This document shows positions 1 to 11,792 of a stretch of 64,000 nucleotides of DNA, in pieces. Location: NCBI RefSeq assembly GCF_000003195.3, contig NC_012877.2, forward strand, positions 23,021,838 through 23,085,837. Direction: 5' to 3'. The position numbers and the translations under genes are program-made. The notes beneath the pieces were generated by a model, which made no database searches, was not told the origin of the DNA, and saw only the letters and a program-made list of their open reading frames with translations. Positions within the stretch are counted from its first letter, which is position 1. Every line of letters starts with the position of its first letter. Origin of the DNA: Sorghum bicolor. Taxonomy: Eukaryota > Streptophyta > Magnoliopsida > Poales > Poaceae.

Positions 1-397
1 GAGCATTGGCAGTGCTCAGAAATGGCCTTCCAAGGATGATGGACACTTTTGAGTCAGGACTCATGTCCAGTACCATGAAGTCTACTGGCACAAGGAAATC
101 TCTGATCTTGACTGGAATGTTCTCAGCGATACCCAACGGGTGTCGAACTGATTGACCCGCTAGTTGTACGCACATTGATGTTGGTTCTAGGGTCGCATGC
201 TCAAGCTTTTTGTAGACTGATGCTGGCATCACACCGACACTTGCTCCGAAATCACAAAGTGCATTGTTGAAGTGTTGTTTTCCGATTGAGCAATCAATAG
301 TGGGGCATCCTGGATCTTCCTTCTTCCTTGGTGGTATATTGAGGATGGCCGCACTACATTCTTCTGTCAGCTTGATAACCTCAGTGGTGGGCAGTGG
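1..397 (-). pseudogene. Aspartic protease (retropepsin) part of Element A gag-pol, cut by Element B
   Basis: Read on the minus strand from 397 down to 1, this stretch is open throughout. It gives the protease region typical of Athila/Tat elements: PTTEVIKLTEECSAAIL, then GCPTIDCSIG, then the active-site loop ALCDFGASVGVMPASVY, and finally IILGRPFLSTANA, the hydrophobic-hydrophobic-G signature near the protease C-terminus. The catalytic aspartate is present. The loop is D-F-G-A-S where most relatives have D-L-G-A-S. The protease would cleave the Gag-Pol polyprotein in virus-like particles. The gene continues upstream at 36034 and downstream out of the window. It is dead as a unit because B is inserted 5' of the active site. 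Confidence 0.85.
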
Positions 398-1614
398 TGA
401 TATGACCATGCCAGCAAGCAAGATGTCACAAGCTCCAAGTCAAGCTATAATCACTCAAGTTTTACCTACACCGACACCAGCCTACGTCATCGATGGACCG
501 GTTACACGTAGTCGTGCAAAGAAGCTACAACAAGAGGTCCACGCGCTACTTTGTGAGATTCATTTTAACATTTATGAGAATTATATACTATCTAAGTGTT
601 CTACCTTTATTGTACTCAGGTATATAGAAGAAGAGAAGGATGAATCAGACCCTGAAGAACGAACCAGTGCAAGTCCTAGAAGACACGTCAAAAACGGACC
701 AGTGGAAGTCAAAAACGGACCAGTGAAAGTCAAAAATGGACCAGTGCAAAGAAATCTTCATAACTTTTTAATCACAAAAGCTATGAAGGCCCATGAGGAC
801 TTGTTGGAAATCTTGTCGAGTCTACTTTCCAATGAATCTAGTGGCGACCAGTTTTGATACTCCATATTGCCTGCAGACTAGAATTAGTACAGACTGCTCA
901 GAAGGTCAACAGTCTGACATGACAGAATGTTGGTACAAATTGCCGTGCAAAACTGTACCAATCTACAATGTTTCGAGGTACATGGCATACATTGCTGGAA
1001 AGCTCTTTGAGTCTAGTTTCACACCCAAGAAATGGTTCGTCATTTGGAATTCCCAATAAAGAGTTATGGTCAGTTTATTAGAAACTGCTCTGGAGGCCAA
1101 CAGTCACGCGAAGCCAGTTCGGGAATCCATTCTAACGGGTCCTTTCACATTGCCTTCACCCAGAAACTCTATTTCGTTTTCATACCTATCTAGGAGGGTT
1201 GTTCCTAGTATAAATATCCTCTACCTCTAAGCTATCAGCAACCTTTGATCATTTGATAAACTACATGATATTGCAGCCGTGCTGCTGAGTGCCTTACTCA
1301 ACCTTTGTTCTTCCTTGTTCTTCTTGGACTTGTGAAGTGAATCCTCTGGGTTCCACTACTTCGTGCTCTACGGCTTCCATTCGGTTGCGCCGTATTGTGT
1401 GGATTAGCTCCGGATTGTGGTTCTGCGGTCGTTCGGAGATCGAGTCGAAGTCTTCGTGGTTTCGGTGCCTCTCTCCCCGTCGCTGGGTCGCATCCAACCT
1501 TTGTCAGGTATAAAGCTAGTTACCCGCTGTTCGCAGCAAGTTATCCTTGTTCTTTTGATCTACAGTCGTGAAGATCGGGCCACCCTCGTACCGATTCATA
1601 TCGGTAACCTATCA
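398..1614 (+). repeat. 5' LTR of Element B
   Basis: This is a direct repeat of 34812-36028, with TG...CA ends (TGATATGACC ... ACCTATCA). A TATA box TATAAATA lies at 1209-1216, about 400 bp before the LTR end, so R/U5 would be roughly 370 bp. The matching box in the 3' LTR is altered to GAATAAATA. A 21-bp unit repeats three times at 687-749. The LTR also carries the C-terminal pol reading frame (see 34812-35271), which has no start here and is not expressed from this copy. Confidence 0.95.
687..749 (+). repeat. Three 21-bp tandem units in the Element B LTR
   Basis: Three consecutive 21-bp units (687-707, 708-728, 729-749) begin GTCAAAAAYGGACCAGTG. In the pol-extension frame they encode the heptapeptides VKNGPVE, VKNGPVK, VKNGPVQ. 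The same three units are at 35101-35163 in the 3' LTR, so the array predates this insertion. Confidence 0.85.
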
Positions 1615-1616
1615 AC

Positions 1617-1628
1617 TGGTATCAAAGC
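1617..1628 (+). promoter_or_regulatory. Primer-binding site of Element B (initiator-Met tRNA type)
   Basis: TGGTATCAAAGC lies two bases after the 5' LTR end. It differs at one base from the common plant PBS TGGTATCAGAGC, complementary to the 3' end of initiator methionine tRNA. It primes minus-strand cDNA synthesis. Confidence 0.85.
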
Positions 1629-2237
1629 TTTCGTTGTCACGGTAGGTCTCACAATCATCCACATATCTACCTTTAGTTTATCTATCATTTGTTACTGTTT
1701 TGTTCACCACCTATAGTCCACTGAAAAAGCTAAAAAAAATCCTAGAGCCCTTTGACGGTACTGTTATCTTGTGTTTTGTGTTCATCAAGTTGCTAGTCAC
1801 CCTCTTTACATATATTATGTTGTGTTTCATTTGTTATCCACACCCCTGTTAGTAAAAAAAAGAGTTCAAAAAAAAATCAGAGAAAAGAAAAGAGAAAGAA
1901 CAGAAAAAGTAGAGGAAGAGGAAAGGGGTTGTATTGCGAGTTGCTCACAGATTTTTGGTGATTTATATACCAGCAACATTATATCATTTGAGCACATCAA
2001 ATCACTTGATTTTCAGTACCGTAGCCTCCCTTGTTTAGCCACCTATAGCTCCACCTAAAACTGAAACTAGGACATTCGACTCGTAATCCTTGCGACCTCG
2101 GAATCACTTCTGTTGAGCTGCTACACTAGCACAATTCGCTGTCCTTGAGAACAGGAAAGAGCATTGGTAAGTAAGAGGTGAGGTTGTGTGATTCCACAAA
2201 TTTACCCATTCCACTATATTTTGCCTTAAGTGCTAAC
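1629..2237 (+). other. Untranslated leader of Element B, no gene
   Basis: This is the leader between the primer-binding site and the gag start. It is A/T-rich with purine-rich runs (1855-1925). I see no conserved ORF. Short open frames here have no recognisable product. Confidence 0.6.
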
Positions 2238-4109
2238 ATGACGGGATCCAACTCAAGTATTCATGGTAATCGTCATGGAGAAGAACCCCCTGTTGCACGG
2301 GCTGAGTTGCGCCAAATGGCAGGCTCACTCTTGCAGGCCATGGAGAGAATGCTTGATGCACGCATACCTGCGGATGGGTAGAGGGCTCCTCGGCATCAAT
2401 CTGATGAATCTGGTGCTGAAAATTCTAATGGAGGACATGACCGTTTTAGAGATGGTCGTGGTGGTGGTAGGCGGGCTGGTCATCATGGCCAAAATGGAGG
2501 ACGAGCTCATGGACGTGGTCGTGGCCATCGAGTTCATTTTGATGATGAAGAATTTGATAACTTTGGTCACGAAGAGGGGTCTGATGAGAATCCCTTTGCA
2601 AATGATGGGCTGCATAGGCGGCGCCATTATCATCGGCGGCATGCTGATCATGGAGATAGAGAGCATCATCATGGACGTCGTAATAGGGAAGAACCGGACA
2701 GCATTGCTCGTGTTAAGTTGAGTATCCCAAAATTCACTGGAAGAGAGGATGCAGATGCATATCTTGAGTGGGCTGAGCAGTGTGATCAAATTTTTAGAGC
2801 GCATAATCTCTCTGATCAGAGGTGTGTCAATCTTGCTTCAGTGGAGTTCTCTAGTTATGCTCTGACTTGGTGGAATCAGATACAAGAGAATCAACTTGTG
2901 TTGGGCCGTGAACATATCAACACATGGGAAGAGATGAAACAAGTGATGAGAAGGCGATTTGTACCATCAAGCTATCAGCGTGACCTTCGCAATAGGTTAC
3001 AAATGTTGAAGTAAGGAAAAAGATCGGTTGATGAGTATTATAAGGAGATGGAGCTGCTATTAGTGCGGACTGGAATTAGAGAGGATCCAGAGTCAAAAAT
3101 GGCAAGATTTTTGGGTGGTCTCAATGAGGAAATTGCTGGTTTTGTTGAGATGTTTCCATACCATACTTTGCAAGACCTTGTTGATCAAGCTATGCGTACT
3201 GAAAGAAAAATTCAGCAAGAGACACGTGGAAAATCTTATGCAAGTCATTCTATTGCAGCCCCATGGCGCAAGCAGCAGTCCTGCACTTCTTTTGGTGGGG
3301 GACGGTCCCAAGGTGCTGCAGCTAGGCCCTCTTCATCTAATGCTCCTTCAAAGATGGTGGTTTCTACAGCATCATCCCCTGCATATCAGCAGCGACCTGC
3401 TACAAGTGTAGCAGCCCCAACTGTTGTTTCCTTAGCTACTACTTCCTCTGTACGTAGTAGAGAAATTGTGTGCCACAAGTGCCATGGTCGTGGACATATT
3501 GCTGCACAATGTCCTAGTAGGAGGACCATGATTGTGAATGAGAATGGTGAATGGGAATCTGAAAGTGATCGAGAGGAAGAAGGTCCAAGATATGATGAGG
3601 ATCATGAGAACCAAGATAATGAGATCCAACCCGATGAAGGTTATAACAACTGCTTTATTTCTCTTCGTGTGCTTAGTGTTACTGCTGCAAAGGAAGAGAA
3701 TGGGCAGCGACACAATCTTTTCCACACTCGAGGCATGATCAAAGAGAAGTTGTGTAGAATTATTGTTGACAATGGCAGCTGCAACAATATTGCTAGCCAA
3801 GAATTGGTTGATAGAATGGAGCTAAAACAAAGGCGTCATCCTAATCCATACAAGATGCAGTGGCTGAATGATTGTGGTGCGCCGCGTGTGAGCCATGTTG
3901 TGACAGTTCCTTTCTCTATTGGGAGGTATAATGATCATGTGTAGTGTGATGTGGTGCCTATGCAAGCATGTCAGCTGCTGCTAGGTAGACCATGGTTATA
4001 TGATCGTGATGTTCAGATCTTTGGAAGAACCAACAAGCTGGTTTTCATGTACAAAGGAGAGCGAATTTCTTTGCTCCCTTTGACACCGGAGGAGATTTTG
4101 AATGATGAT
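2238..4109 (+). pseudogene. gag and protease of Element B (broken)
   Basis: The start ATG is taken at 2238 (MTGSNSSIHG...), the first Met in the frame that continues into gag. The order is a variable N-terminus rich in His, Arg and Gly, then the gag domain from about 2715 (SIPKFTGREDADAYLEWAEQ ... YALTWWNQI ... FLGGLNEEIAGFVEMF). A CCHC zinc knuckle (CHKCHGRGHIAAQC) is at 3471-3512, followed by an acidic linker. The retropepsin active site is IIVDNGSCNNIAS near 3760, and the protease C-terminal LLLGRPWL lies near 3977. Three in-frame stops break it: TAG at 2379, TAA at 3012 and TAG at 3942. The frame stays the same across all three, so these are point mutations rather than indels. The gene is then cut at 4109 by Element C. 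Gag would form particles and the protease would mature them. Confidence 0.85.
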
Positions 4110-5346
4110 TGTTGATATTTGGGAACGCAATAAAGAATTGATCCGCAAGCGCACGGATATCGGTGAGCATTTCACCCGGGAGGTTATCCAGAATTATCGT
4201 ATTTATATTTTTACCACTGGGAGAAAGGGTGCATCTGACTAACCAAATCTATTGCTACTATCCCTTTAGGCACAAAGAAAGTCTTTCGATGTGAGTGATA
4301 AATAGAGAAGACTGCAACCGTAGTCTCCTTCTAACCTTGGTAAGGATGATCTATTGTTCTAATGGGGAGGCTAACGGAATCTAGACACCACAAAGGATGT
4401 TCAACCCGCACCTATAAACCCTATCCTTCCTGCTAACGAGATGTGATCTGCAAAGGTAACTCAGAATTGTCACGTTCCTCACTACTACCACGGTCCAGCT
4501 AGTCAGGGAATATCTATGAGTACCCCAGCCTAAACACCACATTTACGCCAGCAATGATTACTCTAAACTCTACGTGAAGAGATTAAAGTAAACTCATAAA
4601 CCATAAGAACAATAAAACAAGAACTTACTAGAATTTAGAAGTCGAATTACTGAAGAATCCTAGGAGCAAGCTTCGGGTTAGGAGAACTTGATCCCGCAGG
4701 TACAAGCTTGGAGTAGACACCGATAGGCCGGGCTTCCTCCAATCAACACCTCCACTCTATCTCTCTCAATCTAGTAGAAACTAGAAGATCTATTTCTACC
4801 TTACATTGGTTGCTAAGCCTAAAAGGAAATATTAATTAGAGAAGAGGTTTTCCTTCGAGGGCACCCCTCAATCTCTATGATAATTTCTTCATGTCTTCTC
4901 CAGGGGCCAGGGGGGTCTCCTTATATAGTCCTCCCCTTCTATGCGTTTTTGGGTCGGTAGGCGAGGTGGTACTACGTTATTCTGGATCCAATAGGTCGGT
5001 GGAGATCTCCCGAGAGAAAGAGTCCTGATTGGGCTCGGCAGGTGGGCGGGCGCGCAAGGAAACTGGGCGGGCTCCCAGGTCCTGGCCCCGTTTCGCCTCC
5101 GCTTCGGTCTCGTGGCTTCTGGAGTCTTCTAGATGGTAGAAAATTGCGCGGTGCGTTGATATCTCTATGTAATCCCGACATGTGGGCCTTTCTTCCGTAT
5201 TTCCTGATAACCCCCTGCAGAAATAGACAAACACCAAAACTCGTGGAATTCTATCAGATAAAACCTTAAGTCTAGATGTTGATTTCATTTGGATCCTTTT
5301 CTTTGTTTATTTGATAATTAAATTTGATACTTAAGGACCGTCAACA
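4110..5346 (-). repeat. 3' LTR of Element C
   Basis: This copy is 1237 bp and a direct repeat of 22807-24022. It is 21 bp longer because the other copy lost sequence between short GGGCGGGC repeats near 5043-5072. The TATA-like sequence TTATATAG at 4921-4928 reads CTATATAA on the coding strand. About 400 bp at the U3 end (near 4950-5346) is nearly the same as in E and recognisable in A, while the rest differs. Confidence 0.93.
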
Positions 5347-6167
5347 AGCTCCCCCAAGCTTACCTCTTGCTCGTCCCTGAGCAAGGATAGACTCAGCAAT
5401 GGATTAGAAGTTGTTGCAATATCTTTAAAAATTGACGGTACACATGCTTTTTAAATAAGATCTCATCTCTGAGTTAGAGTAAACTATCAAGACTTAAAAC
5501 GTACTTTACCTTCACCATGGGACTTGTAACCGTCACTTCTGTCTTGAGAGGTTAAAAGATAGAACAGTCTAGCCAAGTGCCATGTCTCTTATTCTTGATC
5601 AGCTATAGCTCTGGGGTTTTTGCAGATTTTCAAATAAAACTCAGAGATTCCTTGTATGACTCTCTCCTATCTCCCTTTTGTGGTATTTCTGGATCCTTAC
5701 CAAGGCATTGATGGTATATGCCTTCTCTCAAGATATGTGGTATTTGTGGTATAATGCATTGCCTTCTCTCTCACCCTACTCTAATAAGGCTTGATATCTG
5801 GAGCTCATAGGTGGGAGACTGCTAATACATACTTACAAGACATTTATGGTATAGTCAAACCATGGATCCAGAGAAACAAATCAATAAGCCAAATCAAGAT
5901 GTGCATGTGTGGCGAATGAACGGTGTATGGTGATGTTGGTAATAACAATGGTGAAAGTATAATTCTACTTTTGCTCTTTTGAGGGGATACATACCTTCCT
6001 TGCTTTTTGAAACTTTATGAGGAGAATGAGATGCTCTTCTTTTTCTTTCCGATCAGGTGGGTATCTTGTACCCCTAATTCTACTGTCGGACACTTGTCCA
6101 TTTTTACCTCTCGTCTCACTTTTTCTTTCTTTCGAGGTTTCGGGCACTTGCCCCTTTTTATCTCCTC

Positions 6168-6206
<39 letters not shown>

Positions 6207-7547
6207 CTTCTCTTTTCTTTTTTTTCAGAGCACTCATCTCTTGAGATAATATAGCAAGTGGTAGTAACCAAAATATTTGGAGCATTTATTTCACAGGGAA
6301 TAACAGGGATAGGAAAATGTTTTTGACTATTCTCTCCCAGATTAGGAGTAGAATATTTTTGGGTGATTCTGGAGATGAAAATGGATGGATATATGTGGAT
6401 GGTACTTCTAGAGTAGAAGTAGCATATATGAGTGAGCGTGCAAGTGAATCTTGATTTAACCACATGATAAGTTCCTAAGGGTCTACACAGCTTGACCACA
6501 CTCAATGCTCATAAGCAGTAAATAGTAAATGTGTGGCTCAAAGTCTAGCAAGCATGTATATATGGCTGTGGTAGGAATTTAAACTCTCATCATACAGGAA
6601 CTCATCATGCAATATTTTAAAGATTTTTTCAAAGATAAAATTCTCCAGAATTCTAGCATCTCTTGGAACAGATAAATAGCAGCTCAACCTTCCCATATCA
6701 TATCTGTTAACAACTTAGATTTCAGATCAAGTTTTCATCCCACAAGTTTAGATCTAGAGCAAGCTTTAAATTATAACAGTTATGTCTAAACTTGAGAGGG
6801 AACTTCAAAATTGCAAATTAGGCAGAGCAACTATTCATCATATCCATGCTAGAGTTTTATTATTAAGATTCATATTAGCATAGCCACTTTATTTATTTAT
6901 TAAACATACTAAGCAAAAGATATATATATGCACAAAATCTTTATTTGGTTTTTCATAGTTTATGTATTTTAATATTCTAACATAATATAAGTATAAAGAT
7001 AGATAGAAATACTTAGCGAGAATAATGGGGGTGCTTTCCCCCATGCTGAATTTTGACGTAATTTCTCTTGATATAGCTAGCAGGTGGTAGAGGTGTATTT
7101 GAAAGTCAGCAGCATTCTGACAGCGATTAGAATGTCCTCCGTCTGCTAGTCTTCTTGATTCTTAAATTCTGTGGAGCTCAAATAGACAACAAAGCTTGTG
7201 GAACTAATTAAGTGTTAGCATAAATATCTAGCCTTCATCATGTTGAGCTTCCTTAATAAATGTTATTTATTTAGCAGGATCATACACTTATTATTATTAT
7301 ATATATATATATTTAATATATTTTTATTGTAAGATGGAAACTTATTTATTTTATCTTTATGCCACCACAGTGAATGTACTTATGGGTTTTATGCCATGAG
7401 CATACTCACATGGGGCTTACTATTTTTTAACATTTTTATTTTCTTTTCAAGATAGCATGAACCTGATTAACTAAGCAAATTATAATTGAATAATTGAAAG
7501 GAAAGGGTAACTACCAAGTTTACCTCTTGGCAAGGCGTTCGGTATTT
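5347..7547 (-). other. 3' non-coding block of Element C with 3'-end signals
   Basis: No gene is seen. The block is the reverse complement of most of 30800-32909 in Element E, with long near-identical stretches. It holds a polypurine tract next to the LTR (AGCTCCCCCAAGCTT on the plus strand, 5347-5361) and a hairpin (TTGCTC/GAGCAA) at 5367-5384. It also has a TA dinucleotide run at 6171-6205 that is missing from E, and a decayed second polypurine-like box near 7029-7042. Sequence conservation between two independent insertions in a region without ORFs suggests a cis role or simply recent common descent. Confidence 0.7.
6171..6205. repeat. (TA)n microsatellite
   Basis: A run of about 16 TA units lies in the C non-coding block. 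The matching position in Element E (about 32070) has no such run, so it expanded or was lost after the copies split. Confidence 0.9.
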
Positions 7548-8234
7548 TTATGTCCTCCGAACGGGACTCTCTGTTTTCTCAGTCGTCCTGGGATTCGCTA
7601 GGTGGCGTAGTCGGTGATTCCGGCGGCGCCACTCTTCGTGTATAACTATCTTCTCCCTCCACACCTGACTCGGTGCTACGGTATCCCCAGGACAGTTCTG
7701 TTCAAGCTGTATGTCTTCAGTCCTTATCACTTCTCCCTCGCAGTCTACCCATCTGTTCTTGATGATTTGCCTCCTCTGGTTGCGGTTGCGTCGTCTTCTT
7801 GTCCTGACCTGCTTAGAGTCTTCAACTATATAGTTATGGTCAGTAAAATAGTTGCGTACCTTCTCAGAGGGGAAGTACATGTGGACTTCTCTGGTTCCAA
7901 TGTAGATGATTGCTTTGATAGTGTTGAGGAACGGTCTTCCAAGGATGGTGGGTGGATCATATTCGTCTTCTCCCATGTCAATGACCTGAAAATCATCTGG
8001 AGCTGAATATATTGGTTGTAGGGGCATGGTTCCATGCAGGAGCTGATAAGTGACTGCGGCCAGTATGTTGTCGTCAGATCCGGTGTCGTAGAGTGTCTTC
8101 TGAAAAGAGTATCCATTGATTGCGCACTCGATGCTTGGAACACCAGGGTCGTCCTTCTTGATCAAGAAAGGTGACTGAGTCGATGATGTTGACCTCTTCC
8201 GACAAGGATCCCATGTTTTAAGTCTTCTGGACAA
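7548..8234 (-). CDS. Aspartic protease ORF of Element C
   Basis: A 228-codon open frame contains a retropepsin. After KKDDPGVPSIECAINGYSF comes the active site TLYDTGSDDNILAAV (catalytic Asp with T-G-S). About 40 residues later comes PTILGRPFLNTIKAIIYIG, the C-terminal protease signature. The spacing between the two is shorter than in A's protease, so a loop region is probably deleted. The tail after about residue 130 is Arg-rich and without known similarity. It would cleave Gag if expressed as part of a polyprotein. No start codon is obvious and it probably once continued from gag. The related Element E lacks this segment completely (join near 30765). Whether it is active cannot be judged here. 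Confidence 0.7.
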   Translation of the reverse strand: MSRRLKTWDPCRKRSTSSTQSPFLIKKDDPGVPSIECAINGYSFQKTLYDTGSDDNILAAVTYQLLHGTMPLQPIYSAPDDFQVIDMGEDEYDPPTILGRPFLNTIKAIIYIGTREVHMYFPSEKVRNYFTDHNYIVEDSKQVRTRRRRNRNQRRQIIKNRWVDCEGEVIRTEDIQLEQNCPGDTVAPSQVWREKIVIHEEWRRRNHRLRHLANPRTTEKTESPVRRT

Positions 8235-9793
8235 GACTTTCCACCATCTTCATCCTTTAGGTGCATCATTTGATTAGGTGTGGACCTTGACGTCTGCACC
8301 TCTTGATACGGTGTCACCCATGTTCTTCTTTGCCCAGCAGTTCGAAGTATGGTGTTGGCAATATCCTGCTCAGTGTGTTTGTGCTCATAGATCCAGGTCC
8401 TTCACTTGGTGGAGTCTGGGAGTTGTAAAACTCCTCCATGTTTTGCTTGAAGTGTACCTGTTCAATAGAGACAAGGCAGAGATCAAGTGCATGGGCTCTG
8501 TTGGTGGAAAACACCAACAGAACCAAAAGTGTATTTGTTCTTCCTTAAGCATAGTGAGCAAGACAAAGTTGATGGATAATAAGATCATGAGTGTAGTATT
8601 TGAAACATTTGTCAGATCAGATAGCTCAACCTAATGGAAAGATAATCTATCTATATTTATGTTTTGTTTATATCTTCCAAATATTGAATGTGCAACATAT
8701 TAGCTTATATGTTTAGGAGCGTGGGATCACGAAGGTAGTACTAAGAACAAAGATTAAAGGACTAAACATGTTGAATTAATTGAGTTGGTTAATCTGGAGT
8801 TATAAATCATACATATTTGTCTCTTTATTTATGTGAATGCTAGAACCAAGGAGAAGCTTATAAAAGCGATAGTCAAGTACCTTAAGGTGTTACCTTACTG
8901 GAAGAGTGACGGTACAGTATCACCTTGTGGAAGCTTTCCTTTCTTAGCGGTTGTGCATCGTGTTTGTGGCACCCTCCATGAATCATCTCTTATGAGCCAC
9001 GTCTTTCTTGTGCAAATTGTTAAACTTTATGTGTCTCTTTCTTCATCTCCAATGCGAGTTTATCTCAGGACCTCCCAGGTTGATATTGAAAGTTTTCCTG
9101 TAGGGGTTAGTCCAACAAAATATCCCATATCTACTATAGCATACTATCGGCTTAAAAATCAACCTAGACACCATGTCTAATTTGATTTAGAAGGGCATTT
9201 TAACCTAAGCACCATGCTTAATTTAAAATCCCTTGGAAGTAAGATCATCATTCCTAAACTAAGCACCATGCTTAATTAAGAGATAAATGAAACTATTCCA
9301 AACCTAGACATATACTAAAGCAAATAAAGGTAGCATGAGAGTATTTATAGAGATCTACTTAAGTGGAGATGAAGTAGTGTAATTAGTATTTAACAAATTG
9401 AGCATGTCTCAAGGGTAAGGACAACCAACGTAGCAACATGGAAAAAGATGTTTTTATGTAAAGTACTCCCCCAAGCTTGATTTTTACAAAATTCAAGTTT
9501 GGATGAATTTAATTCAATGTTGTGTGATGGTTGGTTGGACATACCCTGTGCTTGTCATTCATCCGATCTTCTTGCTCCAATCCTAGAAAGGTTAGTGGCA
9601 AGAATACCCGAAGGAATATTTCTACAATTATCTTAATATGCTCAATACACAAGGCAATGTTGCAAATAATTAGAAGTTCATGTTATGATCTGATAAGTGC
9701 TTGTTTTAGGACACTAAGCTTGTCCTTGGGAAACCATCAAGTTATGTTGGTGAAGTGGTTTCCCCTCCAACACCTACCTATATCAAGATCAAC
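8235..9793 (-). other. Non-coding spacer of Element C between protease and gag-like ORF
   Basis: No supported gene. The block matches 29230-30750 of Element E in reverse complement over long stretches. It holds a polypurine-like box ACTCCCCCAAGCTT at 9465-9478, the same motif as beside the 3' LTR. Confidence 0.65.
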
Positions 9794-10720
9794 TCAACGA
9801 GATCTGCAATATTTATTATAGACATATGCATCGACAACCACCTTTTTAAAGTTTTTATAAATGAAGAGGAAGAGGGGGTTGGAGATCTCAAATGTGGTAA
9901 GGATGGAGAGACAAATTGATTGGAGAGATGTTTTAAATGAGCAAGGACTGGGTGAGGTATTTATGAAATAACTTCCATGCTCACTGTTGTTTCTCTCATT
10001 CTCAAACTCCAAGGATGATTCTTCATGAATGCTTAAAATTTCTCTAGGATTGTCTCTCAAGTTTGTTTTATCTATCCATTCAATGGTGATAGCACATGGA
10101 TTTTTAATGCCCTCTAGCCATTGATGTTGCTCTTCTCGATCCTCCTTCTTATGCATGGGATGTCTAGAGAGATTCATAGGATTATCGGGAGGTTCAAGAG
10201 AAAAAGCATAGTAGAAATTATTAAGCTCGAGGATGGGTTGGATAGCCGAATTATGGGATTGAAATGTTTGGAAATCGGCTATTCAAACTTCCTCTCCTTG
10301 TATGGGAGATGATTCCTTCTCTATCTCTAAGATTTTTCTATGAAGACTAGTGCAAGAAGGATGTCTACGAATGAAGATATACCTTCCTTTACTAACAGAT
10401 AAAGAAAGAAGGACTATACCAAAGGGTATATGATTAAGACCAATGTGAAAATATCTAGGAAAAACATGGTCTTGTAGGGCTAGGTCTAAACCAGAATTTA
10501 TAGAAAAATTAAAAGATTCCCTAGGTGTAGCTAAAAGTGCATTATCTTTTTGATTAAAAGATAGGACCTCAGCTATAGAAAAGGGTTGGTTTTGACCTAT
10601 TGCAATCAACTCCGGACACAAATCATAATTAGGGGCAGGACGTGTTGACTCCCATGGTCTATGGCTGGTCTCCGAAGGTGCAAAGAATTTAATAATAGGT
10701 ATGGAATTTGAGTTATCCAT
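9794..10720 (-). pseudogene. gag-like ORF remnant of Element C
   Basis: Read from an ATG at 10720 (MDNSNSIPIIKFF...), the frame is open to 9794 except for one TGA at 10283-10285, about 309 codons. Three parts can be aligned by eye with the Element E ORF. The N-terminus (YDLCPELIAIGQNQPFS against FEIDPEYIEFVQKQPFS) matches weakly. A segment after EKE...EEV matches moderately. The last 30 residues (ISNPLFLFIYKNFK ... YVYNKYCRSR) are nearly identical. The central gag domain of E (WYKLKVGSV...LRREIISFRQ) is absent here and replaced by about 90 residues I do not recognise. C therefore probably cannot make a normal Gag. Confidence 0.6.
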
Positions 10721-10813
10721 AAAGATAAAAATAAAAAGATAAAAGAATAAAAGTATAAAAGTATAATACAAGATAATAGCAAGACTCAAAGTTATCTCAG
10801 CAAACCGTCTTTC

Positions 10814-10824
10814 TCCCCGGCAAC
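10814..10824 (-). promoter_or_regulatory. Distal part of Element C primer-binding site, split by Element D
   Basis: TCCCCGGCAAC here joins GGCGCCA at 22792-22798 once D and one GCAAC copy are removed. The restored order on the coding strand is the 18-base TGGCGCCGTTGCCGGGGA, identical to the PBS of Element A. D's target duplication GCAAC (10820-10824, 22787-22791) lies inside it. Confidence 0.85.
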
Positions 10825-11286
10825 TGTCGACGAAAGCTAGTCGGCAGTCTACCTTGGGGTATACCCACGGTAGTAGTTTATCGGTAGACGGTGCGCAAAC
10901 TACGAACTCGATGGTGACGCAAGACACGGACAAGCTTTTTATCCAGGTTCGGCCGCCGAGTTGGCGTAATACCTACGTCCTGCGTCTGGTTGTATTGATT
11001 TGTGCTGAGAGAATATGATGTGTCCTAGGGGGGTCCCTTGCCCCTCCTTATATAGTCTGGAGAGCAGGGTTACAGATCTGGAAACTAATCCTAGTCGGTT
11101 ACAATTGCCATGGATAATTCGATATCAATTCCTATTCTAACCGACTAGAATCCTGCTTGATCTCCACATCTTGTTTCCTTGCGCGAAACTCCAGGTTGTC
11201 GGATCAAGCCTTGAACTCGTCTCGTAATGGGCCAAGCCTCCTGGCCGAAGTCTAGCCGTAAGGGTATAGGGGTTTATACCCCCACA
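10825..11286 (-). repeat. 3' LTR of Element D
   Basis: This is a 462-bp direct repeat of 22325-22786. I see one difference (GGAGAGCAGG against GGAGGGCAGG). On the coding strand it begins TGTGGGGGTATAAACCCC and ends GTCGACA. The TATA-like CTATATAAGG is the reverse complement of 11047-11056. Confidence 0.95.
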
Positions 11287-11790
11287 GCTAGTCCCCGAGC
11301 ACCATGTATTGTGATGTAACACGCCGTCTTGAGCTTCTTCGATCAGTGAGACTTGACGTCTTCAATAAGTGGGAAAGTCGCCCAAACAGTTGCAACGGTT
11401 CTTTGACCAACTCAAAAGACAGTTGATCAACATTGGCATCGAAGAAGCGAGTTGTTCGAAGAATGCATGGTGCTCTAAATTAAAAAAGATTTCTTTCCTG
11501 GTGAAGTGTGCCCACTTTACCTTTTTGAAAGGTATAAACGTCAAAAAAGCAAGGGAATTCACCGCTAGGTGAAGTGTGCCCACTTAGTCCCCGAGCCTGG
11601 TAGTAGGTGACGTAGGCACGTGGTGCCAGGGTCAAAATAAAAGTCCTCAAAGAAATTCTATAACTGAGATGCATCGCCAGATGCATCGTACCGATGTAGT
11701 CCCCGAGCTTGCTGGAAGGCGAAGTATGAGCCTTGTAGCAAGGTCTAAATAATTGAATTTACCAGTCCGTCTGCAATTGAATAGACTAAT
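11287..11790. other. Element D spacer between 3' LTR and the tandem repeats
   Basis: No gene. The stretch contains scattered copies of TAGTCCCCGAGC-like text, beginning next to the LTR at 11288 and again near 11587, 11698 and 11793. They look like decayed members of the tandem array that follows. Confidence 0.55.
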
Positions 11791-11792
11791 CG

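Noticed and set aside
4977..5288. ORF starting MKSTSR... in the U3 of all C, E and A LTRs, possibly a conserved LTR protein
   Set aside because: Comparing C and E codon by codon, most of the differences change the amino acid and only a few are silent. Conservation is at the nucleotide level, as expected for a shared promoter region.
6007..6249. Several overlapping ORFs of about 70-110 codons around the (TA)n run
   Set aside because: Low-complexity translations of the microsatellite in an area without coding features.
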